Assembly: GCA_030295235.1 (NCBI GenBank)
Contig: AP026126.1
Location: 1,116,001-1,180,000 of the forward strand
From: Fistulifera solaris
Lineage: Eukaryota; Bacillariophyta; Bacillariophyceae; Naviculales; Stauroneidaceae
Length of the DNA stretch: 64,000 nucleotides
Direction: 5' to 3'
The position numbers were made by a program, and so were the translations under genes. The notes under the pieces were generated by a model. It searched no databases. It saw only the letters and a list, made by a program, of their open reading frames with translations, and was not told the origin of the DNA. Positions 34,885-44,123 of this stretch are shown in pieces. Position 1 is the stretch's first letter. Each line of letters begins with the position of its first letter.

Positions 34885-35709
34885 TCATGCTTTCTCAAGG
34901 AGGGTTACGCATTTTGTGAGATCTTTTAAAGCCTCATTTGCGGCTCCTGCTTCTCTTTCGGCATCCAACATCAACTGGCAGAACTCAAGCGGAGTCACAC
35001 CGTCCGCTCCAACACTTTTCCTCGGCTGAGTATGCAATCGAAATCTTCCAGACGAGCGAAGCTCGTTTGAGGCTCCTTTGGACAATAAGTACTTCACGAC
35101 GGATGGCATAGCTCGCACTGCCGCGACACACAACGCAGTTTGTCGCGAATGTTGCGATTCGTCGCTGGAAATGTTCACCAGTGCTCCAAATTCTTCCACT
35201 AGGGTTTGCACACATGCCAGAATGGTCCCTTCCTTTACTTTACGAGCACGGCACACTTCCACGAGATAGAGACCACCCGATGAGACGGTTCTATTTATCC
35301 GTAATGTTGGTCCGAAGTCATGGATAAGACGGCGCAGTCGTGATTTTGAGAGCTTTTTCTCGGCTGTCGCCCCGTTGCTTAGTTCCGAAAGATAGTAAAA
35401 CACAATTTCCGTATTGTCTTGCATAAGGCGATGCGCATCTTGGACACGATAAATGGCAGAGCGCCGCAATCTCTTAGGTATTCTTCGTGCCCTGTCCTCC
35501 GCTTTTGCAGAACCGTAGTCTTGCTGTAGAAGAATTTCCCATATTTGCCGTTCTTCTTTTTTCAGTAATTCGTCCTGAGCTGCCTTGCACAGGAGAGCTA
35601 TCTGACAGATTGAGCCAGCGCGATGTGTTGGCGGTGCGAGGTAAGTGAGAACGTGAAAAAGCAAAACATCCGGAAGGTCCCAAACATGTGGGCCTTGCTG
35701 TTGAGCCAT
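34885..35709 (-). CDS. F-box and ankyrin-repeat protein
   Basis: The ATG at 35709 gives 274 residues; the frame is open upstream but without another ATG. Residues about 9-65 form an F-box-like stretch (WDLPDVLLFHVLTYL...LLCKAAQDELL...IWEILLQQDYG). The second half has ankyrin-type helices: a RQTALCVAAVRAMPSVVKYLLSKGA repeat and a GVTPLEFCQLML repeat start. F-box proteins recruit substrates to SCF ubiquitin ligases and the ankyrin part would bind the target, so the role is family inference. Confidence 0.7.
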   Translation of the reverse strand: MAQQQGPHVWDLPDVLLFHVLTYLAPPTHRAGSICQIALLCKAAQDELLKKEERQIWEILLQQDYGSAKAEDRARRIPKRLRRSAIYRVQDAHRLMQDNTEIVFYYLSELSNGATAEKKLSKSRLRRLIHDFGPTLRINRTVSSGGLYLVEVCRARKVKEGTILACVQTLVEEFGALVNISSDESQHSRQTALCVAAVRAMPSVVKYLLSKGASNELRSSGRFRLHTQPRKSVGADGVTPLEFCQLMLDAEREAGAANEALKDLTKCVTLLEKA

Positions 35710-35904
35710 TCTTAGCCGTCGGAGCAGGCCGTAGGACAGAGCCAGAAAGAATTTTTGTTTCCCTTTGAACAAAGACTTTCTTTTAACACTTCGTAATTAC
35801 TCCGTAGTACTTGTAGACTGCAAACCTTCATCAGCTTCCGTTTTCCGTGTTCCGTTTGATCGTTCAATAACGTTGGGTCCATCATTTCTAATACAAAAAG
35901 TAGG

Positions 35905-37560
35905 AAAATGGTGAAAGTCCCGGAGTATGGACGAGATGATTATTTGGTCACGAACTCGAAAGTGGCTCTAGAGTCTGTCCGTGCGTCCTCTGCGACTTTT
36001 CACAACTCTTTGCGACCTAAGACAAACTGTGAGTACCGATCCCAAACAACATCTACTTTCAAGCAATAAAGCGGAGCACTCTCTACTTTGTGTGAATTGT
36101 GATCAAACCGTGTTCTTGGGCCCAAAATGCCCATAGATAGCCCATGAAAACGATTGTTGGCCCATTTCTACGCCACTTCATTTCAATCGATGACCTTTAC
36201 ATGTTTATCTTTTAGTTTTCTTCACTTTTTACATCAGTACTCTAAGAATACAAAGCAAAGAGAGAGCAGAAAACTACACGAAAGACGCCTGAAATTCTTT
36301 CCAAACTACAAATTTTTTCATCCTTTTTCTTCAGTTGCGTCGATAGAAAGCAATGACGCACAATGCAATCCACTTCGTTCTTGAAATTGGTAGTATTTCG
36401 GTTCAACCATTTGAGCATCACCGGCCAACAAATAGGTCGACTTTTAACCCCAAAGATGCAGTCTTAGTTGCAGTTGACTTATGGTAGTCTTTCGTTTTGA
36501 GGTCTTGGCCGCCTGTCTTACGAGTGACGTCTTTAACTTTATACAACCCATGACTTGCAGTGAATGTGGAGATATGTGCATTTGCGTGGGTCACGAAATT
36601 CGTGTGCGCAATGTCTGTTACTTGTTACATTCACGGTCTGCTTTACTCCGATGATTCGATTTTCCTCAAGGATCGAAGCTGGATGACAGCTTTTCATTTG
36701 ATGGTTCTTTATCGGAACAAATATAACTTAACTTCAAGATCCAGTTGAGAGTGGAGGTAAGAATCAGACCTGAACGAGAGGTAAGCATAAAAACTACGAC
36801 GAGCGATATTCTACACGATGGCAGTCAGCAGTTCAAATTATATCGTCCTTGAGACCCTTGAGCCAAAATATAAATCCAATCCTAAGTTTCCCTGTAGTAC
36901 CTTTATCATCCTGTTGTTATGAGCCACTGGATCACCAATTGGAAAGCCACCATTCAGCATCGCCATATCGTGGATCATTAATGCGGCATCAATCAAATCC
37001 TGGGATACTTCGTCGTCTCCGGATCCCACTCCTTCAAAAAGCTTAACGATCAAAGGGTGACGTGGATTGATTTCGAAAAGTTTGGGGTTGTCTATCCACT
37101 TTCATCCACACCATGTTGATATGCTTGGGCTCTTTGAAAGCGTCGTTGGCAAAATCCGTGCTGGAAACAACCGCTAGATTTTGACCAAGGCTACGCTTGG
37201 CAACTTGGCCACGTACGACCGAACCCTGATACAACATTCGAAGCCATTCGATAAGCGGCTTAAATTTCTTTCTGTGATCCTATTCTGCAACACGATCAGC
37301 GGACGCATCTTGTAACTTGACGCCGTCACTATACAAGTGCATAAACTTGTTGTTCTTATAATCAACAAATTTCTTTATGAGATACTCGTCAATGACATCC
37401 GTCAAAAACAAAGCTTTGACGACATTTTTCTCAGGTTTCTCTAGGATCGAAGTCTTTATTATCTCTTCTTCTTCCAATTTTCATGTTCTCCAAGACGGTC
37501 TACTTATCTAGAGAAACAAAAGTGTCTTCCGACTTCGCAGCTTTTAGGCTTATCGATGAA
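35905..37560. repeat. Left arm of an inverted segmental duplication (partner about 48950-50870)
   Basis: The plus strand here aligns along its length with the minus strand of 48950-50870. Matching landmarks include AGTCCCGGA...GATGATT (35916 and about 50840), GTGAGTACCGATCC (about 36028 and 50738), GATGACCTTTACATG (36187 and about 50634), a GTGGAGAT...GATTCGATT stretch (about 36564-36660 and 50268-50175), GGCTCAAG (about 36860 and 49960) and the GRP94 3' half. A stretch of the partner of about 280 bp that includes the GRP94 acidic tail and stop is missing here. Confidence 0.8.
36873..37540 (-). pseudogene. Decayed partial copy of the ER HSP90 (GRP94) gene
   Basis: On the minus strand, blocks of GRP94 follow in correct order but in several frames. 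These include a KFISLDK-like start, FLTDVIDEYL-x-KK, VDYKNNKFMHL, KPLIEWLRMLYQGSV, VAKRSLGQ and a 75-residue block from the HPL-IVKLFEGVG region to NRMIKVLQGN. Compared with the intact gene at 47330-49820 it lacks the whole N-terminal ATPase and the KDEL tail, has internal deletions, in-frame stops and frame changes. The 3' block differs mainly at silent positions, so loss of function looks fairly recent there or the block was converted by the intact copy. Confidence 0.85.
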
Positions 37561-37638
37561 TCGTTACTTACCATCCCATTGCCTTCTTAGGGGCTAGAAC
37601 CTAAAGTTTGCTGTCGAATAGAAAAAATGCGAATAACG

Positions 37639-38253
37639 TTAAGCTGGATTGATCATCAATCCACCCGGCCGTCGACCACCGACACCTGCAGGGAATGGTC
37701 CTCTAACATCTGGATCTATTCCTTGATATTCCATTGTTTCACGGTCTCCGTTAAAGTCGGGAGCTTTCTTGTCTTTTTGAAACAGTAGCTCACCGGTGAT
37801 GTCATCGTACACATTCTCATAATCCAGCAATTCGTCCATATCCTCGACACGGACTTCCATTATTTCGGGCATGCAAGCGTTCAACCACATGGCCGCACGA
37901 CCTAGCACTGTCTCTCTGCGATGCCAAAAACGCCCCGATAGACTCAAGATTACCTCCGGGCCATCGATATCCTCAAAGGCAATACTTCCCGTAATGCCGA
38001 CCGATGCCGGCCTGTCATGAACACCAAACATTTGTTTGCCATAATCGGACTCAACAAATAAGTCCAACATTTCTCGGACGTTTTCTTCGGATAATTCTCG
38101 TGTCGGTACGACGGCATCGCTACGCCAATCATCGTAAATATTGGCAGAAGCAACCAACGATCGTTGAAAGCAAGTAGTGACGACGAATGAATGCAGTTGT
38201 CGAGGATAGCAACAGAGATACACGAAAATGAAGCGCCTTGACCAGCTCGTCAT
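37639..38253 (-). CDS. Probable plastid-targeted conserved protein, function unknown
   Basis: A 204-residue frame from ATG 38253. The N-terminus is a signal peptide ending near LHSFVV, resembling a diatom plastid pre-sequence. The mature part looks conserved, with REMLDLFVESDYGKQMFG, a Gly/Ile-rich strand segment and GRFWHRRETVLGRAAMWLNACMPEI, followed by an Asp/Glu-rich region and a Pro/Gly-rich C-terminus. I recognise the WHRRETVL...RAA-x-WL pattern as typical of conserved plastid proteins without assigned function. No catalytic motif is visible. Confidence 0.6.
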   Translation of the reverse strand: MTSWSRRFIFVYLCCYPRQLHSFVVTTCFQRSLVASANIYDDWRSDAVVPTRELSEENVREMLDLFVESDYGKQMFGVHDRPASVGITGSIAFEDIDGPEVILSLSGRFWHRRETVLGRAAMWLNACMPEIMEVRVEDMDELLDYENVYDDITGELLFQKDKKAPDFNGDRETMEYQGIDPDVRGPFPAGVGGRRPGGLMINPA

Positions 38254-38619
38254 TATAATGCGTTCCTCAATCTACTTCTCTACGGTCCGTGTGAAGCTAG
38301 ACCTTCGACAGAGGCAATGATTGAATATCAATGCGGCGTGGTACTGTTGTCCTTTCATGCTGTCTGCTGTCGTGAAAGGAGGCTTACTCCGTTTGTTGAC
38401 GTCACAAAAATTAATGCTCTGCGCATCACCCGTCGCGCCACAAAAACTGCGCGAAACTTGGAAAAAATGAGACGACGATGAACGTAAAGACACTTTCTTT
38501 CGAAACTGGTGGCCATGGCAAATATCAGCCTAACTTTTGCTATTGCTTTCCGCCTTTCAACCGACATAGCAAGATCTTTATGAGAAAGCCTTTTGGGAAA
38601 TAAGAGTGGATACGACAAA
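38254..38619. other. Divergent intergenic region
   Basis: Probable shared promoter region of the plastid protein gene and the SpoU gene; nothing else recognised. Confidence 0.45.
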
Positions 38620-39171
38620 ATGAGTAAAATGAATGTTTCCCCACAATCGACGATGTCTCAGAAACCGCCCAATATGCACATGGTCATCACCAATATCTCC
38701 AAAAGGAACAACATCCGATCACTCCTTCAGTCAGCGGCTTCTTTTGGTTGCGCGAGTGTTTTGGTGGTAGGACAAAAGATGTTTGATTTCAGTATAGACG
38801 GCAAGGATATGCCAGATTCGGTTGCGTCTCTCTTGACTTCGGGCCGTATGACGATTCAAACGTTTTCAAAATGGGAAGACTGTGTTAGTTATCTCCATCA
38901 AAAGAATATTCGTCTTGTTGGAGTGGAAATTCATGAAGACGCACAGCTGATCGAAAAGTTCTTTGACTATCAAGATACAGCGTTCCTCATGGGAAATGAA
39001 GGGCAAGGTATCTTGGAGAAGCATGTGAAGTCGTGCGATGCTTTTGTTCGAATACCACAATATGGCCAAGGTACGGCGAGTCTCAATGTTTATGTGGCCG
39101 CTAGCATTGTACTACATCGTTACCATCACTGGCAGCGTGCGGCGGCTACGAAGTGCTCACCTGGAGAGTAG
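38620..39171 (+). CDS. SpoU/TrmH-family RNA 2'-O-methyltransferase
   Basis: A 183-residue protein from the first ATG (38620). It carries the three SPOUT motifs in order: N-(I/L)-x-x-x-x-R near the start (NISKRNNIRSLLQSAASFG), motif 2 FLMGNEGQGI and motif 3 VRIPQYGQGTASLNVYVAASIVLHRYHHW. The family methylates ribose 2'-OH groups in rRNA or tRNA using S-adenosylmethionine bound in a trefoil knot. No targeting peptide is obvious, so the compartment is open. The short length means only the catalytic domain is present. Confidence 0.88.
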   Translation: MSKMNVSPQSTMSQKPPNMHMVITNISKRNNIRSLLQSAASFGCASVLVVGQKMFDFSIDGKDMPDSVASLLTSGRMTIQTFSKWEDCVSYLHQKNIRLVGVEIHEDAQLIEKFFDYQDTAFLMGNEGQGILEKHVKSCDAFVRIPQYGQGTASLNVYVAASIVLHRYHHWQRAAATKCSPGE

Positions 39172-39430
39172 ATCGAGTTCAATCTGGCCTGTTTCATGCC
39201 CTGCAAACGAAGACTAATCGTTCCGATCACAATATTTGAGAATCTAGTGAGACCGACTCTACTTGCAAGTCATGAATACCACTAGACAACTGACTCTATG
39301 CATATCGCATGAAATAATTATATGAAAGGACAAGTCATCGAAGAAACCATCACTAAGTGTAGCGTAAGTACAGCTGCCTAGTCTACCTGTTCCTAACATG
39401 AAATCTACCGAACGCAAACCTGACGAGTTC
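39172..39430. other. Convergent gap
   Basis: 3' flanks of the SpoU gene and the ShKT gene; nothing else seen. Confidence 0.4.
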
Positions 39431-40076
39431 TTACAATTCTGCTTCACTTCGTACACGATTGCAGCTGTTGGCGCAGTGATGGAGCATGTACTTGGGATTA
39501 ATGTCACATTCGCCTTTGTCGATGCGAGAAAGCAATCAAATAGTTAGTAAGCACTATAACCGGAGATTATGCAGAAAGCTTTCCAACTTACCTCGTTGTG
39601 CCCTGTACGATGTTTAAATCATTAACAAAAGCACAAGTTAGAAAGATCATCACTCATCACTAATGCTAACCCGAGCGCCAGAACGTAATACGTACCATTC
39701 GAGGCACTTCGAGTGGTTGTCGGTCGCCAAGCATGCTGTCTGACAGTGCTGATGCATGTAACCTGGATTTGTCTGTTTGGATGTCATGAAATTATATACA
39801 AAACCATGGAAAATTCGTTAGTCCGCCTCTATGCATCATCACACACAAAATTTGAGTTATGTCGGACTCACTTCACATTCGCCTTGAATAGCCTGTTTCA
39901 TTCGAAGAATGCGAGCAATGAAGTGAGGTTATCGAACGAGGACGTCGCAAGCGACCAGGAATTTGAAATCGTACCCAAAGAACACACTTGGAATGATTGT
40001 CTTTTAGTAACTCCTTTTTGGCTTGGACAGCCGCTACGGCGAGCCAGAAGAAAAAAAACTTCTTGAGAGAGATCAT
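39431..40076 (-). CDS. Secreted small protein with two ShKT domains, five exons including two micro-exons
   Basis: Minus-strand exons 39975-40076, 39872-39892, 39696-39772, 39592-39602 and 39431-39513 splice in phase to 97 residues. Every intron is GT-AG. The first 19 residues are a signal peptide ending in AVQA. Two tandem ShKT-type six-cysteine modules follow, each with an NHSKC start, a Trp, a GEC turn, NPxYM, then H-C and a closing Cys. Introns fall at the same place in both modules, after the Trp, so the modules arose by internal duplication. The exons of 21 and 11 nt are unusually short. ShKT modules occur in many non-toxic secreted enzymes and binding proteins, and nothing here points to toxicity. 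Confidence 0.8.
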
Positions 40077-40564
40077 GGGTAGGGAGTGTTAAGGAGGTTG
40101 CTTTGATCCTTTTGTCAAGATCCTTACCAGTATCGAATGAATTGTTTGACTTCCTGTTATTGTGATGACCGCGAAAAGTTCATGAAAATTTTAAAAGACC
40201 GTCAAATAAATGTGCACTTACTTCTTTCGAGGGTAGATTGCAGCGTGTCCATACCGGTTTCTTTTAGCATAACATAAAACGTAACATTTTTTCATGCTGT
40301 AGCCCAAATTACCGAGCCTCACCGGTAAAAAAATACTCCGGAGTAAGTAGCCGTTCTTACTACCGGTACGTCTGTGTGTCTGTGTTTACAAGCGGTGCAG
40401 TTTCAAGAAGTCTTCAGTCTTCAGTCGTTTGAAAATAACGCATTCGATCGCAGAGCATTGCGTCTTCAATCGAGGTATTTACTTTAAATCGCAATAGGCC
40501 ACACAGGTATAAATCAGCAAAATATCATTATTTTATTTTCCGTATTCTTTTTTCGACAATCAGC
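40077..40564. other. Intergenic between divergent genes
   Basis: Upstream flanks of the ShKT gene and the next plus-strand gene. A near-palindrome ATACTCCGGAGTA lies at about 40333. No coding frame recognised. Confidence 0.45.
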
Positions 40565-41038
40565 ATGGATCGAAGCGAGCAAGTTCCGGAGTCAACGGTA
40601 ATTAATTCCGAAAGCTCAGAAGCAGAACACTCTGCGGAGCAGAGGGTGGCTGATACTTCAAACGCCTCAGGAGAGAATCTTCTGGAAACAGAGTCAGACG
40701 ACGACGTAACTGTTATCATGTTAGACCAGACTGCGGAGAGTCAAGGTCACGGAGCGCTTGAGTGGATTGAGCAGACTGGCCCGGAAATGGAAGAACGCCG
40801 CCGCAACGTATTGCTCCGCGAACTGCGTCGCGTCCAGAGAGCTAGCTTTCTACATTTCGCTCTATTGTGCCTAATTCCCACCGCACTCTTACTTATTGTT
40901 GTCGCCACGGTTATTGGAGACGAAGAAGAATGCAGTTCGGATGCCACTTTCTGCGAACTTGAACCGCGCACCTTTATTAATGCGTTTACAACGCGCTGTG
41001 TATGCGATCCGATCCCCGTGTCTCGAGTTTCGAACTAA
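40565..41038 (+). CDS. Single-pass membrane protein, unrecognised
   Basis: A 157-residue single-exon frame from ATG 40565. The first 90 residues are acidic and Ser/Glu rich, followed by a basic patch (RRRNVLLRELRRVQR). One membrane helix (FLHFALLCLIPTALLLIVVATVI) then leads into a short Cys-containing C-terminus with four Cys residues, likely lumenal or extracellular. The topology suggests a type II or tail-proximal anchor. No domain recognised. Confidence 0.55.
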   Translation: MDRSEQVPESTVINSESSEAEHSAEQRVADTSNASGENLLETESDDDVTVIMLDQTAESQGHGALEWIEQTGPEMEERRRNVLLRELRRVQRASFLHFALLCLIPTALLLIVVATVIGDEEECSSDATFCELEPRTFINAFTTRCVCDPIPVSRVSN

Positions 41039-41250
41039 TGACTTAACCCGTTCTTTTCATGATCACATATCACATGCCGCAAATCGGCGTCTGTCGTGCA
41101 TTGCAAGTCATTGTCATTGCGGACGTATAGCCGTCGGTTTGCATTAATGCCTTTACATTTTTATGTTTTATGATAATCCACAGTAAATATAAATAGCCTC
41201 AAAGCGCTTTACATTCAAATATATACAGACAAATGGGCTTTCTTAGATTG
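41039..41250. other. Convergent gap
   Basis: 3' flanks only; nothing recognised. Confidence 0.5.
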
Positions 41251-42246
41251 TCACCTCCTGGCCGGGGTTATGACCAGTGTTATTTGGAGACAAGGTGCTT
41301 GACCTCCCTCGGTTTGGAAAGTGTTCACCACCAGCCTCACGTTGAGGCTGCTTTCTCCAAACACGCAAGTCGTGAACATATCAGCAGATATGGCTTGTCG
41401 GGGAATTACTGAATTAGTCTGGCAAACTCTAGCTTCCTTGAGAATGGAATGTGTCTCATCACACAGACAACCTGTTGATTTCTTCCACTCGCCTTGTATT
41501 CCGTTGTCGAACCTCTCAAAAGGTGTTAGCCTGAGTGATATATGAGCTTCACCAGTGCGTTCCGAGTTTGTAGGGAAATCAAGACTTCGAAGCTTGCAGC
41601 ATGTAATCGTCACTAGGTATGGATGATTCGACTCGGGTGAAACCGAGCCGCTCAGAAGATCAACCGCGCGAATCTCAATAATGGGTTCTACTGAAACCTG
41701 AATGCAATCTTTGATATCATGATAGGCGACAGGACCGATCCCGATTTTAAATACTAACTCCGATGCCCGTACAGGGGACACTGAACAAGTAGTATTGCCG
41801 TGCTCTCCAACAGCAGAAACAAGGCTGTTAAGTTTCTGGTCCATGCAGTTGACATCCTCCCTAAACAGAACGTTTTCAATATTTTCAATAAATTGTTCTG
41901 TACAGTCTAATGCAAGGGATGTCTGGAGCTCATCGTAGCATTCTGTGGCAAGGTTCTCAACCAATGTCGCAGTTTGACGAAGCATTGATGGCAGAGCAAT
42001 AAGGATAGCAGATCGACAAGCTCTTTGTGTATGTGAGCTGGCGAATTCGATCGGTAACAAGGAGCGAGCCAGGTGATTTGCCCGCCGAAAACAATCCTCG
42101 TATCGTGATAGGCACTTGGAGACATGTTTGTTCGCATTGGCTTTCAGTTTAGGAATCTCGATTACGCGGCTGTTGTGGCCCACATCATTCAACACAATCC
42201 GATCAATTACCTCAGGAGAAGGCGGCTGTGATTCCAGGGGTGGCAT
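41251..42246 (-). CDS. Unrecognised 331-residue soluble protein
   Basis: A single-exon frame from ATG 42246 to TAG. The N-terminal half (to about residue 150) looks alpha-helical, with many Arg/Asn/Leu and several Cys; the C-terminal half is beta-rich with alternating hydrophobics. It has no signal peptide and no membrane helix. About 12 Cys residues are scattered without a spacing I know. The function is unknown. The long uninterrupted frame and codon-like composition support a real gene. Confidence 0.55.
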   Translation of the reverse strand: MPPLESQPPSPEVIDRIVLNDVGHNSRVIEIPKLKANANKHVSKCLSRYEDCFRRANHLARSLLPIEFASSHTQRACRSAILIALPSMLRQTATLVENLATECYDELQTSLALDCTEQFIENIENVLFREDVNCMDQKLNSLVSAVGEHGNTTCSVSPVRASELVFKIGIGPVAYHDIKDCIQVSVEPIIEIRAVDLLSGSVSPESNHPYLVTITCCKLRSLDFPTNSERTGEAHISLRLTPFERFDNGIQGEWKKSTGCLCDETHSILKEARVCQTNSVIPRQAISADMFTTCVFGESSLNVRLVVNTFQTEGGQAPCLQITLVITPARR

Positions 42247-43175
42247 ATTGAATAATGTTTACAAGTTTAATGAAGTTCAAGATGGGCAAAGTCTATTTTT
42301 ATGAAGGAAAGATATTTCAAGGGTGGGAATTGAAAGGTGAGAGTTCAGGGAGCGGGGAGCGGAGTGTCCATCAAGTTGACAAATGTCTGTCGTTACGTCT
42401 ACTTTAGACTCTACACTACAGAGTTTGGGGGAGTCAAATAATCCGTTTTGCGTTTTGCACTTAAAAAGGATTTTCCCTTTCGCGGCATCTCTCTTTGAAT
42501 ACTACGGAGTATACCGGCAAACGGCAAAGTGCCTAACCGGTACCGGTACCGGTACCTGGTAGCTGGTACTACGTACCAAGCTGAGAATGGATCGGAGAAA
42601 CTAATGAACACCGACGACTCCTCCTCAGGACTCTTTACTCGTGACTGGGGTCTAAAGTCGTTATTCGAGCAGATTGAAGTATTTTCGGTGGCCAACTTGA
42701 CAAATGATCATATTGCTATTGTTTCTCAAAATAATACTTTCATGCTGATGGGGTATAAAATCTTATTTAGGCTTTCAGTCAGAGTCCCGGTTAAATCCGC
42801 ACTTTTTACAGGTTCTTGCGGTGCTCTCCAAGGCGTTGCAAGAACGGATGCCCTTCATGAGGATGCGATACTTGTACGTGGGAGATAATGGTAATATAAT
42901 TATTAGCTCGGCGTTGTTTAGACAATTATTTTCAACCGAAAAGTTGCCAACACAACACGAAGATTGGTTTCCTTGTCGCTGCGTTACCAAGTCAATATAA
43001 AAGTGTAGAAGGCACCCTCGCTGTTTTTCGTCTTCGTCAGCCGTCAGCAACGCGTTGACACTTCAGAATGACAACCAAACAACAGAATGCTAAAGGGCCA
43101 TTGTGCGATAAGACGACGCATTCGTAACCAAAAAAAAGAGACTACAACGTAGAAACTACCATCACTATCCAAATC
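42247..43175. other. Intergenic, GGTACC cluster and one doubtful small frame
   Basis: A 94-codon plus frame (42604-42888) starts with ATG after the GGTACC patch and has a plausible acidic N-terminus, but no domain and no neighbour support; I do not call it a gene. A TACGGAGTA site lies at 42503. Confidence 0.4.
42538..42577. repeat. GGTACC-rich simple repeat
   Basis: Three overlapping CCGGTACC units followed by a TACCTGGTA site (42553) and a TACTACGTACC end. It resembles the patches at 24109 and 52896. Confidence 0.65.
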
Positions 43176-43556
43176 ATGAAATCGGTCGCCAGCAAGCTCT
43201 CCATCCTCATTGCCATTATGGCTTTTGTTGCGCCAGCCATGGCATTTACCAGACAGTCGGATGTTCGTACCTTTGCTCGCCAAGCGACTTTAGCTAAGAT
43301 GAGTTTTCTACCGGAACCGGAACGGGAAAAACTGACCCGCGAATCGGAACCAGAGGAATTTTTCAAGACGTAAGTTCATGCTTCGAAATCTTGTTATATC
43401 TTTCTTGAGAAATTAACGCGAATCTCAACAATTCGTTTCATCAGTAACACGGACAAGATGTCTGACAAAGACAAGATTCCGATCGCTATCGCTGGAGTGG
43501 CATTTATTACCATACCTTTCATTGCAGGGTTGATTGCGCTCTACGCTGCAAAATAA
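43176..43556 (+). CDS. Small plastid-targeted single-helix membrane protein
   Basis: Exons 43176-43369 and 43445-43556 give 101 residues. A signal peptide ends in AMAF, matching the diatom plastid cleavage motif (A-x-A-F type), so the mature protein is probably in the plastid. After a polar stretch the C-terminal 30 residues form one membrane helix (IPIAIAGVAFITIPFIAGLIALY). The size and layout resemble nucleus-encoded small thylakoid subunits such as those of photosystem II, but I cannot match it to PsbX, PsbW or another named subunit. Confidence 0.65.
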
Positions 43557-44123
43557 AGGAGCATTCTCGTCTTCGTCACTCATCACTATCTCTATACCTG
43601 GTACGGCCGGTCCTTTGGGCTTGATACTGTTAAATTGCTAATAAATGCTTCTTTCAGCTAGCAACCAGCAACGCTTATGGGGAAATTGTATTGCGAATCT
43701 CGGTAACATTAATGGGCACTTTCGACAAGTGCCCAATATGGCCATCCATCGTCTACATATTGTTGCAAATTTCGTATCATCCGTGATCTTGTTTTTCAAT
43801 ACAAGGTGTGCAACTCAAGTTCAATGCGCAGGTAATGACCACTGCAGCTCCCTCTGGTACGCTCTTCTCGATTTGATGCTCTTCTTATTCAGTTTACGAC
43901 GCAGATCCTTATTATCGTAGTGATGGGCCAAATTTACTATTATTTTGCCGAAGTAAAGGCGGAACTTCACCGTGACTGGGTTTTAGTTGTAGTCACGAGA
44001 CGTGCTTCGTTTTCATCGCATTTGCCATTCAAACTTGTACGTCGCAAATTTTTGTTGTGGGGATAATCTAGCACGCTTACTTTACGCTTTTTTTCTAATT
44101 TGAAGACAGCAAACGATTTTGAC
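43557..44123. other. Intergenic with a hairpin
   Basis: No coding frame recognised. TACCTGGTA lies at 43595 and a stem-loop at 43713-43735. Confidence 0.45.
43713..43735. other. Nine-bp stem-loop
   Basis: The arms TGGGCACTT and AAGTGCCCA pair perfectly around a TCGAC loop. It lies about 160 bp after the small plastid gene's stop codon. Confidence 0.6.

Noticed and set aside
35908-36030. A 40-codon exon followed by GTGAGT in the left duplication arm
   Set aside because: The matching stretch in the other arm has indels that change the frame, so the sequence is not conserved as protein.
36841-37540. A second functional HSP90 gene
   Set aside because: It lacks the ATPase domain and the tail, and has stops and frame changes beyond what single-base errors can explain.
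39713-40066. A 117-codon plus frame
   Set aside because: It is antisense to the well-supported ShKT exons.
42604-42888. A 94-codon plus frame with an ATG
   Set aside because: No domain, no splice support, and it follows directly on a simple repeat; chance cannot be excluded.
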